Positions 55,681 to 64,000 of a DNA stretch of 64,000 bases are shown in pieces. The stretch covers positions 19,290-83,289 of the forward strand of contig CAZMGF010000005.1 in NCBI GenBank assembly GCA_964565765.1, read 5' to 3'. The position numbers and the translations under genes were made by a program. This DNA is from Bog-1181 sp964565765 (GTDB lineage Bacteria > Oederibacteriota > PGYV01 > Palsa-1178). The number at the start of each line of letters is the position of its first letter. Position 1 is the stretch's first letter. The notes beneath the pieces are model-generated. The model searched no databases, was not told where the DNA came from, and saw only the letters and a program-made list of their open reading frames with translations.

Positions 55681-57540
55681 TCACCTGCTCAGGCTCTTTA
55701 TTGCCTGTATTTTTTCCCTCGCCCGGGCTATGTTTTTCCTGGCTTCAACATGGTTTGGGTCCATGGAGAGCACCTTCTGCCATATTTTGATGGCCGCGTC
55801 AATATCGCCGTTCACGTATTTGTCGACCCCCTCATAATAAAGCGATTTGAGCTTTTGCGCGTCCACCGCCGCCGCCGATTCGGTGCCGGTCATGGCGACA
55901 ATCTGTTTGTTGGCCTCGTCATTATTTGGGTTTATCTCAAGTACCTTTTTATAATAGGCCAGCGATTTGCCCTGGTTTGCACCCTTATTCTGCTTCGCGT
56001 ATTCCATGTATTTATCCTCGTCCGCCGCCATGGAAGAATTCACCCTGGTTATCCCGTTTAAAGCCTTGCTGTTATTTTTGTCAAACTTCAGGGCCTCGTT
56101 GTATTTGTTCAGGGCCTTTCTGTATGATTTTTTGGAGTAAAGCGAATCTGCTTCCGAAAGTATCCTGTTAACGCTGGAGCTTATCTTTGACATCAGCGAC
56201 CCGATTCTGTCGGATATCTCTTTTTGTTTAGATTTCGGGGCTATCCTGGCGATTTCCGAATACTCGTTAATGGCCTCGGCCAGTTCTCCCCTGCTTTCAA
56301 ATCCCTTTGCCTTTAACTGCCTGGCGGCAACAAGCTCATTGAGGTTATTTTCAAGCTTTGCCATGCCGTCTTTCGCGTCCTTATTTTCCGGGTCCGCTTT
56401 CAAAACAAAATCCCAGTCATTGTACGCCTCGCCGTAATTCTTCGCGTCAAAATTTTTCGAGCCGGCCTGAAGTTTTTCCGGCACGGCCTTCTGGATGGAG
56501 GCGTTCGTGCTGTCGAGAAATTTCTGCGTTTCCGCGTCTCCCGGTTTTACCTGCAGCGCCCTGGTGAAAGAGTCCCTTGCCGAAAGAAAATCATCCTCCG
56601 TCAGCGATGTCGAACCCTTTGATTTGTAATATTCATAAGCCGTCGTTTTGGTCTGGGCCAGCAGTGAATATGAGGCGGCATCGTTGGGATTGAGTTTTAT
56701 GGCCGTCTGAAATTCTTCCACGGCCTCATCGTACATATTCCTGTAAAAATAGGCCATGCCGAGATTATAATGCGCGTCCGCGAAATCGGGGTCGATGCTT
56801 ATCGCCTTTTTATAGCAGGCTATCATTTTATCATACTCTTTTTCCTTGAAATAATTCAGCCCCAGCTGGTACTGGGCGTGCAGGTTATTCGGGTTCGTTT
56901 TGATTACATGCTGGTAGTTGTCTACGGCCTTGTCGGCGGCGCCGCGTTTGTCGTAAATATCGCCCAGATATTCCCTGGCCTCGGACATGTCGGGCTTTTT
57001 GGCGGTAACTTTTTCAAAGTAATCAATGGCCTTTACAAATTCCTTTTTCTCATAATATATCTGTCCGAGCCTGAAATTAATGTCCGCGGTGTCATCGGCC
57101 CCGGCCGTGAGCGCGCTTAAAAAACACTTCATGGCCTCGTCCGGATTTCCCGATTTTTTGTAAGCCAGCCCCAGGTAATAAAGATTATTGCCGTCCGAAG
57201 GGTTCAGTTCCCCGGCTTTTTTAAAGTAATTAATGGCCTCGTCGGTATTATTCTTAAAATTAAAAAATATTATACCTAGCATCTGGGCGCACTGAAAATC
57301 CACTTTTGAATGTGAGGCTTTGTCGTCGCGGTTAGTTTCAATGGCGGCCTTGAGGGCCTCCACCGCGTTGTCATACTGCTGGTCCTGATAATACGCCAGC
57401 CCCAGGTTATATCGCGCGGTCACATTGCTCCCGTCCTTTGAGACCGCGAGCTTAAAATCATCAATGGCCGAAGCCGATATAAAGAAGGATAACATCAAAA
57501 AAGCCGGCAAAAAAATCATAACGCGCCTTAAAGATTTCAT
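55681..57540 (-). CDS. Secreted TPR-repeat protein
   Basis: 619 residues. Signal peptide about 1-25. At least ten tetratricopeptide repeats follow, for example NLYYLGLAYKKSGNPDEAMKCF and AHYNLGMAYFYRNMYDEAVEEF, with a longer helical linker at about 370-400 and repeats again to the end. As a periplasmic scaffold it may serve the adjacent PorV-OmpA protein and lipoprotein. Its close neighbours upstream (57584) and downstream (LacI) suggest one transcript. Confidence 0.82.
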   Translation of the reverse strand: MKSLRRVMIFLPAFLMLSFFISASAIDDFKLAVSKDGSNVTARYNLGLAYYQDQQYDNAVEALKAAIETNRDDKASHSKVDFQCAQMLGIIFFNFKNNTDEAINYFKKAGELNPSDGNNLYYLGLAYKKSGNPDEAMKCFLSALTAGADDTADINFRLGQIYYEKKEFVKAIDYFEKVTAKKPDMSEAREYLGDIYDKRGAADKAVDNYQHVIKTNPNNLHAQYQLGLNYFKEKEYDKMIACYKKAISIDPDFADAHYNLGMAYFYRNMYDEAVEEFQTAIKLNPNDAASYSLLAQTKTTAYEYYKSKGSTSLTEDDFLSARDSFTRALQVKPGDAETQKFLDSTNASIQKAVPEKLQAGSKNFDAKNYGEAYNDWDFVLKADPENKDAKDGMAKLENNLNELVAARQLKAKGFESRGELAEAINEYSEIARIAPKSKQKEISDRIGSLMSKISSSVNRILSEADSLYSKKSYRKALNKYNEALKFDKNNSKALNGITRVNSSMAADEDKYMEYAKQNKGANQGKSLAYYKKVLEINPNNDEANKQIVAMTGTESAAAVDAQKLKSLYYEGVDKYVNGDIDAAIKIWQKVLSMDPNHVEARKNIARAREKIQAIKSLSR

Positions 57541-57583
57541 GTAAAAAACCTCCGGTATAATATTTGAGCCCTGATTGTATGGA

Positions 57584-58678
57584 TTAATTAATTGTTTCTA
57601 TTTCCCTGCGCCCGAGCTGGCAGAGATAAAAAACATTATCAGCGCCGTTTTTGGAAAATATTATCGCGTTGCCTTCCTTGGACCAGGCCGTCATTGAGAG
57701 CCCTCCGGCGGCAAGCGCCTTGTCAAGCAGTGAAAGGCTGTTTCCGTTCCTGTTTATTATCCAGAGCCTGCTATTGTAGGAAAAAATTATCTTTGAGGAT
57801 TCTTTATCCGGCGAAATCAGCAGCATGGGGTCGATTCCCTTTGCCCTGAATATCTCGGCGGTCCTGCCCGAGGCCGAATCATATATTTTTATGTGCCTTT
57901 CAGCGCCAGCCCATCTCCTGGTTGTAAACGCGATAAAACGGCTGTCCCATGACCACTGCGGGGCGGCGCCGTCCTCGCTGCCCGGTATTTTTTCCGGCTT
58001 TCCCCCGGATGGACCGGTGAAAAGGCAGCTGCGCCCCTTTACTTTCTTTTTAACAACGGAAAACCTGCCGTCGGGGGATTTTGAATCATCATTTATATAA
58101 TTAAATACCGGAAAAAGATCCTTATCCGCAGCCTGTGTTTTTTCCCATTTGACCAGGGCCACATTTGAGGCGTCCATGGAAAGTATATTGTCAGCGTCCG
58201 CGTCGCCGGATTGCAGCACCTTAATGGTCTTGTCTATCGCCTGTAGCGTTGGCGTCCCGCCGAATTTTTGCGCGTAAAGGTCCCTGATCTTCTGCGCCCG
58301 CGCGTCATCATGGAATTCCTGCACATAAATATTTATCAGCTTTTCATAGACTGCCTTCAGCCTTTCATCTCCGCCGAATTTCTCGGCGAAAATTACAAAG
58401 GTCTTTTCCGCCTCATCATAACGTTCCGTTTTATAAAGCAGTTCTCCGAGCCTGAAAAGGATGTCGGCCCTGTACATCTTGAAATCCGGGTAGTCGTTCA
58501 CTAGCCTGTAGTAAAGCGTTATAGCGCCGGGGTCGTCGCCTTTTACCATTGCCTCCGTGGCAGAGTTAAAGACGGATTCCGGGCTCTGCGCCTGCTGTGG
58601 CGCCCTGCTGCCGCAGGACAAAAAAAACAACGCGGCCGCCAGGACAACAAACAGCGCCAAAAACCTTGTAATTTTCAT
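57584..58678 (-). CDS. TPR/TolB-like lipoprotein
   Basis: 364 residues. The lipoprotein signal ends FLSC (Cys about 22), an acceptable but atypical lipobox. Three to four TPR units follow at about 35-160 (YRADILFRLGELLYKTERYDEAEKTF), then a beta-propeller part (about 165-360) with repeated phrases such as PQWSWDSRFIAFTTR and LISPDKESSKIIFSY, as in TolB/WD40-like PD40 repeats. The start overlaps the stop of the PorV-OmpA gene by four bases. Confidence 0.78.
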   Translation of the reverse strand: MKITRFLALFVVLAAALFFLSCGSRAPQQAQSPESVFNSATEAMVKGDDPGAITLYYRLVNDYPDFKMYRADILFRLGELLYKTERYDEAEKTFVIFAEKFGGDERLKAVYEKLINIYVQEFHDDARAQKIRDLYAQKFGGTPTLQAIDKTIKVLQSGDADADNILSMDASNVALVKWEKTQAADKDLFPVFNYINDDSKSPDGRFSVVKKKVKGRSCLFTGPSGGKPEKIPGSEDGAAPQWSWDSRFIAFTTRRWAGAERHIKIYDSASGRTAEIFRAKGIDPMLLISPDKESSKIIFSYNSRLWIINRNGNSLSLLDKALAAGGLSMTAWSKEGNAIIFSKNGADNVFYLCQLGRREIETIN

Positions 58679-60762
58679 TCTTTTTCACCGATAAGAATTA
58701 TTTCCACGCGCCTGTTTTTTGACTTTCCCTGGTCGGAGCCCTCATCTTCGAGCGGCACCGCGGCGCCATAACCGACAGTTGTAATGGACAGCGGCGAGAT
58801 TTTATATTTTTCAACAAGATAGCGCAGGACGCTCTTTGCCCTCTCCTGTGATATCCTGAGGTTGTAATCCGCGTCGCCCTCGGCGGAAGAGTGTCCCTGA
58901 ATATATATCTGAACAGACTTGTACGGGGCTATTTCCGCGGCCAGTTCGTCGAGCCTTGGCAGCATGTCCGCTTTAACGTCAGAGGCGTTCTTGTCAAAAA
59001 ATATCATCCTGCCCATTTTTATCTTCTTTGTTTTTGTAGCTATGACGAACGGGTCCTTCATTACCTGCCTGTCCCTTATTTCCGCCTTCCTGCCGTCAGT
59101 GCCGTTTACAGTAAGTACATACTGGCATGACTTCAGGTCCTGGACGTAATTGTCAAAAGAATCCCTGCCGTCCCATACCAGGTATGACGGTATCATCCCG
59201 CTGCCTGTAAATTTTTTCAGCAAAGTCTTTTTAGAATCATATACCGCGAACTCCCAGTCTTTTACATCCTTTATTTTTTTATTGACCATGACGAACGGCA
59301 CGCTTTTGCGTTCTTCGGAATTAGCCGAGACAAGCAGGGTTACGGGCGCCACCAGCATCTCCTCGCCCTTTAAAGGTATGAACCTTTTTTCCTCCGGGGT
59401 CGCAACCGGGGTTGGTTCCGCCTTTTTCGGCTGTACAATCTGGCCTATCGTTTTTATTATCTGGCCCTCGGTGTTTTTTGCCTTGAAGTCGAACATATAA
59501 TTGACGTCGGATTTTGAAATTTTTCCGTTCGCGTCCGTGCCGTCCCAGCTCAATGTCTTTGGAACCTCGCCGACGCCCGAAAACGTTTTTACTATTTTTC
59601 CGTCGGAAGTTTTGATTGCCAGCGACCATTCCTTGACATTTTCCTGCGGGACATTCGGCTTGAACGAAACACCCTTTATCTCGCCGTCAGCCACGCTGAC
59701 ATCCGGGGCCTCAATGGCCCTGGGCTCGATTTTGGCGTTCGATTCGGCCATCTTTGTCTCATACCAGGAATCCCCGAACTTTACCTTCAGTGTGAGCCTC
59801 TGGACCTCTCCAAGATCGCCCATCGGGGTGAATGAATAATCAAGGTCAAGGGAATCGCTGATATTAAGCCCGAGGCCCGCCGAAAATATTATCAGATCCT
59901 GTATGTCGGATAAGCTCAGTGATGTGTTTTCAAGGGCGTTGTTATAATGCACGCCGAACCTTAAGGCCAGCGTTTTAAAAATATACCCCTCAAAACCGAG
60001 CCCCACAAAATAATTGTCCGTATTGACTGTCTTGCGCACGTCAAGGTCCACATTCATATAATTAAAAGAACCGTTGAAGAGCTTCCAGCCCAGCCCTGCC
60101 CCCACTTCCATAGGAAGCGGGTCCGTCGTTCCGGATAAGACCCCCATATTGCTGGCAACAAGGCCGAGCGTCAGGTTCCGTGAGCCGAGCAGGAATACAG
60201 CGCCGGCGTCGGCGGAGAGTCCCAGCGACGATGAATTTATTGTCCCCGCGGAAAAGCTTTCATAAAATCCCCGGATGCCGACCCCGACATTTATATTTTC
60301 CCCGAAACTTTTTCCCGCGCCGATATTTATAAGGCCGTTTTGCATCGTAACAGAGGGCGCGACGCCGCCTGTCGAATCAAAGCTCCCGTAATTAATCCAG
60401 AGAACTGATGCCGCCATTCCGAAACCATCCGCGAAAGGATAGCCGGCCGCTACGTGTATCATGTTAATATTATCAAACCAGAGTATGCTGGTAGCGGTCG
60501 CTTCACCCCTGTCCATAATTGCAAGTCCGCCGGGATTGTATTGAAGTGCATTTGTGCCCTCGGCTATGGCGATATATGATTCCCCCATCCCGGCCGGGCC
60601 GGCTTCAGGATTAATTGTAAGAAAATCAGCGGCGTTGGTGCCGAAAGAGGATGCAAAAATCCGCAAAGGCAAAAAAATAAAAATAGCGGTCAGTAAAAGT
60701 GGAATAATTGAAAATTCTGTTGTTTTATAGGCTTTTTCAAACTTTAAACTCAATTTGCGCAC
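58675..60762 (-). CDS. PorV/UPF0164 barrel fused to FlgD-like domains and an OmpA peptidoglycan-binding domain
   Basis: 695 residues from the GTG at 60762 (GGAGGG 8 bases upstream; a TTG at 60780 would overlap this site). The signal peptide is about 1-38. The PorV hallmark GPAGMGESYIAIAEGTNALQYNPGGLA begins the barrel (about 40-325). Two FlgD-like Ig domains lie at about 350-430 and 470-560. An OmpA C-terminal domain (about 580-690) has IYIQGHSSAEGDADYN, where the usual GHTD aspartate is Ser. It can anchor the outer membrane to the cell wall. It heads the operon 58675-TPR-TPR-LacI. Confidence 0.83.
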   Translation of the reverse strand: MRKLSLKFEKAYKTTEFSIIPLLLTAIFIFLPLRIFASSFGTNAADFLTINPEAGPAGMGESYIAIAEGTNALQYNPGGLAIMDRGEATATSILWFDNINMIHVAAGYPFADGFGMAASVLWINYGSFDSTGGVAPSVTMQNGLINIGAGKSFGENINVGVGIRGFYESFSAGTINSSSLGLSADAGAVFLLGSRNLTLGLVASNMGVLSGTTDPLPMEVGAGLGWKLFNGSFNYMNVDLDVRKTVNTDNYFVGLGFEGYIFKTLALRFGVHYNNALENTSLSLSDIQDLIIFSAGLGLNISDSLDLDYSFTPMGDLGEVQRLTLKVKFGDSWYETKMAESNAKIEPRAIEAPDVSVADGEIKGVSFKPNVPQENVKEWSLAIKTSDGKIVKTFSGVGEVPKTLSWDGTDANGKISKSDVNYMFDFKAKNTEGQIIKTIGQIVQPKKAEPTPVATPEEKRFIPLKGEEMLVAPVTLLVSANSEERKSVPFVMVNKKIKDVKDWEFAVYDSKKTLLKKFTGSGMIPSYLVWDGRDSFDNYVQDLKSCQYVLTVNGTDGRKAEIRDRQVMKDPFVIATKTKKIKMGRMIFFDKNASDVKADMLPRLDELAAEIAPYKSVQIYIQGHSSAEGDADYNLRISQERAKSVLRYLVEKYKISPLSITTVGYGAAVPLEDEGSDQGKSKNRRVEIILIGEKE

Positions 60763-60803
60763 GGGTAAAACCCTCCGCAAAATATATACTTGATTCTTCT
60801 GTT

Positions 60804-60832
60804 AATATATCACTTACGAAAGATATAGTCAA
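60804..60832 (-). promoter_or_regulatory. Strong sigma-70 promoter of the PorV-OmpA operon
   Basis: TTGACT (60832-60827) and TATATT (60809-60804) on the minus strand with a 17-base spacer, about 40 bases before the GTG. The palindrome AAGCGCTT (60831-60838) overlaps the -35 box. Confidence 0.75.
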
Positions 60833-60923
60833 GCGCTTTTGTAAATATATTGTAATGATTTGGATTTCCTGCAAAAACGCTTTATCTAAAAGGCTTTTAT
60901 TTGATATTTCGTTCCTTTCGTAA
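60814..60923. repeat. Inverted TTACGAAAG pair in the divergent promoter region
   Basis: TTACGAAAG at 60814-60822 (inside the promoter spacer) is repeated as its exact complement at 60915-60923. The second copy lies in the perfect palindrome TTCGTAACGAA. This may be another regulator's site. The remainder of 60924-61074 shows only AT-rich sequence and a possible TTGAAT-N17-TAAATT promoter for the gene at 61075. Confidence 0.4.
60831..60882. promoter_or_regulatory. Pair of LacI-type operator-like sites
   Basis: AAGCGCTT at 60831-60838 and AAACGCTT at 60875-60882 both fit the AANCGNTT core bound by LacI-family proteins, with centres 44 bp apart. The first overlaps the -35 box of the PorV-OmpA operon, whose last gene encodes a LacI-family regulator. 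Function inferred. Confidence 0.4.
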
Positions 60924-61074
60924 CGAACTTAAGGTCAATTAGTTATCGGCGTTTTTTCGTATATACATAAATGGAAAAGGCTGAAAAAAATGGTTTTACG
61001 TGCCAATTTATGTGCGGAAAACATTGAATTAAAAATTGTTTTATGATAAATTGAAAAAAAGCGGAGGTATTTAA

Positions 61075-61245
61075 ATGGATGATAAAAGGAACGCTGACAG
61101 GCGCAAGAAAAAGATAAAAGTTGCCGCTGAAAAACGCAGGGGGCCCAGGAGGCTCGTTTGCGGATGCGGCGGAAAAATTGAGGTTAAAACCGGCCCCGGC
61201 ATTAAAGAAAGCTTTATATGTATGAGATGCGGCAGGGAACAGTAA
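61075..61245 (+). CDS. 56-residue basic zinc-ribbon-like protein
   Basis: The frame starts with ATG after a strong GGAGGT ribosome site. The N-terminal 27 residues are highly basic (DDKRNADRRKKKIKVAAEKRRG). A Cys-x-Cys pair (LVCGCGG) and a Cys-x2-Cys pair (ICMRCG) follow and could bind one zinc ion. The strand is opposite to both neighbours, and only seven bases separate it from the convergent gene end at 61253. I recognise no family. A nucleic-acid-binding role fits the composition. Good start signals and codon-like usage argue that it is real. Confidence 0.68.
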   Translation: MDDKRNADRRKKKIKVAAEKRRGPRRLVCGCGGKIEVKTGPGIKESFICMRCGREQ

Positions 61246-61252
61246 AAAAAAT

Positions 61253-63670
61253 TTACATTATTATAAAGGTTCCGATTTTCGAGGTTTCAGTCTGGCCGCT
61301 GTTGTCCTTAAGCATAAGCTTGAATATATAACTCCCTTTTGAGAAGTCCATCATATATTGGACGCCGAGGTCCACTTCATTTATTCCCTCTTTGTAAACC
61401 GCCGGAATATCAATGTATCTTACCAGCCTGAATGCCTTTGTGTATATGGCTATCTTCAGATCGTCCGCGGGGTTTGCCGCGTTAAACCTTATTTTAATAT
61501 GGCCGTCGGAAGAAGGGTTGGGATAAACAATCGGGCCCGTCGTCTGCGTAAGCGCAATTGTAGCCGTCGCGGTCGGCGGCTGCTGCGTCGGTGTGGATGT
61601 AAAAACAGGTGTATCTACAGCCGTAGCCGTCGGCGCGGTTGTAGGCGGTGTCGGAATCTGCGTCGGTGTATAAGTGGCTGCCGGAGCGGTCGGAGCTGTT
61701 GTTGCGGTTGCCGGAATCTGCGTCGGTGTATAAGTGGCAGTCGGAGCGGCCTGTGTAAGCGTGAACGTCGCGGTTGCCGTAAATGTGGCGCTGGGTATTA
61801 CCTGCGTCTGTGTCGGGGTCGCGCCCGCGGTCCTTGTATCAGTCGGCGCGGCTGTTGCAGCCGTCGCAGTCGGTATTATTGCCGCCGTGCCTGTCATTGT
61901 TGCCGTCGGGTTCAAAACAGTCGCGGTAAATGTCGCGCTTGGCGCCACCTGCGTATTTGTTTTTGTCGCGCTCGCTGTCGCCGTAAATGTCGGCGTGAAA
62001 ACAACCGTGGTTGAAGTAAATGTCCAGGTTGCCGGAATGAGCGTAGAGGTAAATGTCGCGCTCGGCGCCACCGGTGTGTTTGTCTTTGTGAATGTCGCCG
62101 TGGGCGGAACCGGCGTTAAAGTTGGGGTGAATGTCGCGCTCGGCGCCGCCGGTGTGTTTGTCTTTGTGAATGTCGCCGTGGGCGGAACCGGCGTTAAAGT
62201 TGAGGTGAATGTCGCGCTCGGCGCCACCGGTGTGTTTGTCTTTGTGAATGTCGCCGTGGGCGGAACCGGCGTCCTTGTGGCAGTAAAGGTCGGCGATGAG
62301 GCCCCGCCGCTGAAATAATATTTTCCTTTCGTGCAGTAAGCTCCCACGGCCGTCCTTATATAGCCGCCGTCGTTGTCGGTCAGTGTGGAAGTCTGCTGTC
62401 CCCAGGCGTCATAAGATGGCCCTCCGGGATTGCCGTCGGAAGTTGCGTTAAAAACTCCGTCAGAAGGCAGCGCATCCCTTAAATGCGTCATGTCATGCGG
62501 GGTGTAATTTGAGTCATATCCACCTTCGCCAAAAAGCACGCCTACAACACCGTTCTGGGCGTAAAAGCCCGGGCCGGTTGTGGTGCTGGAAGGCGAATAC
62601 GCGTCTCCCGGGGTTCCGGACGCTCCGTTCTGGGAAGTTGACGGCAGAAAAGACTGCGCGCTGTCATCCCTGTAATGCCCCGAAGTATTATTGCATGTCT
62701 TAAAATATGTATTTCCGTTTGGCACCTGCCATATAAAAAATCGCCTTGCAAGCGTTGTTGACGCCCTGTTAATTATATACGCTATCCTTCCCCAGCTGCG
62801 CGCGTCGGTATAGGCAAGCCCTGGGTCGGACCAGCGGGTATTGGCCCCGCCGCCTTCGACCCTGTACCAGTCGGCGTCCCTGTCCGACGGGTCGGAAAAT
62901 ATCAGGTCATACTGGTGCCCGTTCTCCACACCGGTTATAAAGGTCGTAATAGCGTCTGTCTGCGTGTTTGTAGTTGTCTGGTTCATGCCGGAAGAATTTA
63001 TATAAAGGTCGTTGTTTGTCGCCCAGTGTGTAAAATGATGGGCCAGAAGCACTTTTCCCTTCGCGTACTGGTTCCTGATCCTGAATAAAGCCTCGCTCCA
63101 GCCCTGTATGGTATTTGGCAGCGACGTGATTGCGACGCCGTCATCGGTCTCATTAAAACCGGAACCGCTCATATTAACTGTTCCCGAAGTTGTCGGCGAA
63201 TTGCCCGCCTGCTGCCAGTAGCCCATAAGGTCGGGCTCTATATGAACAATGACCACCTTTGTAGTATTGGCGGCGCATACCTGCATGAGCAGCTTAAAAT
63301 CAGAGAGATATGTATTCATCCACGAACCGCTCTGGTAATTAGAAAGAGTGTACGGGGTATAATAAAAAGTAAATACCTGTATCTGCCCCTTGCTTTCCCA
63401 GTGGGTCAGTTCCTGTTTGGCCCAGCCTCCGCCGGAAATCCAGCCTGTCCATCCCGGCGTCAGGTAGGCATAGCTGTAATCCCAGCATGCCGAAGGAGGG
63501 GTAAGGTCCTTGAAAAAATGGGGGCCGTCAACAGCGTAGCTGTCGGCCTTATCAATGCACCCGAAACCAAAATAAGAAGGCAGCCCCGTCGGGACGCTGC
63601 CGCCCATGGAGAATATAAATGTTCCATATAGCATTATCAAGGCTGCAAGCAGGTTCCTTTTAAAATTCAT
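61253..63670 (-). CDS. Secreted TIM-barrel-like protein with Thr/Pro-rich linker and C-terminal sorting-like domain
   Basis: 805 residues from the ATG at 63670 (GCGGAGGAATAGC upstream; an earlier in-frame ATG at 63685 would contain this site). Signal peptide about 1-24. Residues about 28-455 form a globular domain with TIM-barrel-like strands, including VVIVHIEPDLMGYW, which resembles the acidic strand ends of glycoside hydrolases; no family can be assigned. A Thr/Pro/Ala mucin-like stretch (about 460-715) follows, then a roughly 90-residue Ig-like domain beginning VYPNPSSDGHIKIRF. That PNP start is typical for type-A C-terminal domains of type IX substrates. Confidence 0.78.
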   Translation of the reverse strand: MNFKRNLLAALIMLYGTFIFSMGGSVPTGLPSYFGFGCIDKADSYAVDGPHFFKDLTPPSACWDYSYAYLTPGWTGWISGGGWAKQELTHWESKGQIQVFTFYYTPYTLSNYQSGSWMNTYLSDFKLLMQVCAANTTKVVIVHIEPDLMGYWQQAGNSPTTSGTVNMSGSGFNETDDGVAITSLPNTIQGWSEALFRIRNQYAKGKVLLAHHFTHWATNNDLYINSSGMNQTTTNTQTDAITTFITGVENGHQYDLIFSDPSDRDADWYRVEGGGANTRWSDPGLAYTDARSWGRIAYIINRASTTLARRFFIWQVPNGNTYFKTCNNTSGHYRDDSAQSFLPSTSQNGASGTPGDAYSPSSTTTGPGFYAQNGVVGVLFGEGGYDSNYTPHDMTHLRDALPSDGVFNATSDGNPGGPSYDAWGQQTSTLTDNDGGYIRTAVGAYCTKGKYYFSGGASSPTFTATRTPVPPTATFTKTNTPVAPSATFTSTLTPVPPTATFTKTNTPAAPSATFTPTLTPVPPTATFTKTNTPVAPSATFTSTLIPATWTFTSTTVVFTPTFTATASATKTNTQVAPSATFTATVLNPTATMTGTAAIIPTATAATAAPTDTRTAGATPTQTQVIPSATFTATATFTLTQAAPTATYTPTQIPATATTAPTAPAATYTPTQIPTPPTTAPTATAVDTPVFTSTPTQQPPTATATIALTQTTGPIVYPNPSSDGHIKIRFNAANPADDLKIAIYTKAFRLVRYIDIPAVYKEGINEVDLGVQYMMDFSKGSYIFKLMLKDNSGQTETSKIGTFIIM
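62052..62271. repeat. 78-bp tandem repeat, 2.8 copies
   Basis: Three nearly identical units begin at 62052, 62130 and 62208. Each encodes 26 residues of the Thr/Pro-rich linker in the 61253-63670 gene. Only a few point differences separate copies, suggesting recent expansion. Confidence 0.9.
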
Positions 63671-63917
63671 GCTATTCCTCCGCATTGAACCAGTTTAAAC
63701 ATTTAAATAAACAAACAAAAAAAACTTCAAGCCTTTCAGAATATTGGACAACTTTCACGTAAAAAAGTTTCGCATTTCACCCTTATATTAAAGGGTTTAT
63801 GCTTAACCAGTTAATCGTGCCGTATCCTGAACCGCGGTTCCTTACTTGTGCGGCAACAACTGTCCATATCGTATATTATACATGATTTTTACAATTTTGC
63901 TTCAAAAAATATGATTT

Positions 63918-64000
63918 TTAATTAATAAGAAGTATTTTCCCGGGCTTTGTGTTGTCCGTTGTTCCGTCATTGTATTCACTCTTTATGACAAAGTAATAAA
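63918..64000 (-). CDS. C-terminal end of a fibronectin-like protein (partial)
   Basis: The last 27 residues of an open frame running off the right edge end with TAA at 63920-63918. The visible sequence starts YYFVIKSEYNDG and ends KILLIN. The YYFVxK pattern is the last strand pair of fibronectin type III domains like those in 40244-43513. The 247-base gap 63671-63917 between it and the next gene shows no gene, only AT-rich sequence that probably holds the 61253-63670 promoter. Confidence 0.55.
   Translation of the reverse strand, partial: YYFVIKSEYNDGTTDNTKPGKILLIN

Noticed and set aside
61734..62318. 194-codon + strand frame rich in Val/Ala/Gly (VNVALGATGVFVFVNVAVGG repeats)
   Set aside because: It is the mirror of the Thr/Pro repeat coding on the minus strand; it has no ribosome site and low complexity.
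1..64000. CRISPR arrays, insertion sequences, prophage or rRNA genes
   Set aside because: I saw no regularly spaced direct repeats with unique spacers, no transposase-like protein and no rRNA sequence in the window.

Overview
This 64 kb window looks like chromosome from an uncultured diderm (outer-membrane) bacterium. FlgH and FlgI ring proteins, several PorV-type barrels, a SprA-like giant barrel, an OmpA-domain protein, apolipoprotein N-acyltransferase, a family-9 glycosyltransferase and an O-antigen-ligase-like protein all point to an LPS-type envelope. The flgM-flgN-flgK block with a YvyF-type zinc ribbon resembles the Firmicutes order. The PorV/SprA proteins and FlgD-like C-terminal domains resemble FCB-group and deep candidate-phylum bacteria (for example Goldbacteria-like genomes). 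I cannot fix the phylum from sequence alone. Almost every gene is on the minus strand; the exceptions are the sigma/anti-sigma/Spy-like trio near 16.6-18.1 kb and a 56-residue zinc-ribbon gene at 61.1 kb.

Layout. 0-4 kb: 5' part of a GH2 glycosidase, a Rieske oxygenase, a tRNA-Val(GAC) beside a broken second copy, and a YhcC-type radical SAM protein. 4.1-9.7 kb: a strongly folded intergenic element, then yebC, a hotdog thioesterase, mtnA, a purine nucleoside phosphorylase, and the classic DUF167-yggT-proC-yggS cluster. 10-16.5 kb: tsaB, tsaE, thiL, a membrane TPR protein, a lipoprotein, nnrDE and acpS. 16.6-21.2 kb: an ECF sigma factor with its zinc-finger anti-sigma factor and a Spy/CpxP-like protein, convergent with lnt-HAD-surE. 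21.3-29.5 kb: flagellar genes flgF-flgG-flgA-flgH-flgI-flgJ-yvyF-flgM-flgN-flgK. 29.6-33.4 kb: two PorV-like barrels just upstream and apparently in the same operon. 33.6-40.2 kb: a TIGR03915/TIGR03916 pair, DUF4416, an MFS transporter, miaA and mutL. 40.2-49.9 kb: a fibronectin-III protein with a FlgD-like C-terminal domain and a 2117-residue SprA-like protein. 49.9-60.8 kb: a chemoreceptor, envelope polysaccharide genes, a LacI-family regulator, TPR proteins and a PorV-OmpA fusion. 61-64 kb: the zinc-ribbon gene, a secreted mucin-like protein with a C-terminal sorting-like domain, and the tail of one more fibronectin-like gene.

How it fits together. The most interesting theme is surface export. 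A SprA-like giant barrel carrying fibronectin-III domains, three PorV-family proteins and two secreted proteins with FlgD/type-A-like C-terminal domains together suggest a divergent type IX-like secretion system, here mixed with flagellar and chemotaxis genes. At RNA scale there are three unexplained structures: a tRNA-Val inside a perfect 14-bp inverted repeat, a tRNA-Val relic whose D-loop and T-loop insertions are complementary to each other, and a roughly 104-nt multi-stem element upstream of the radical SAM gene.
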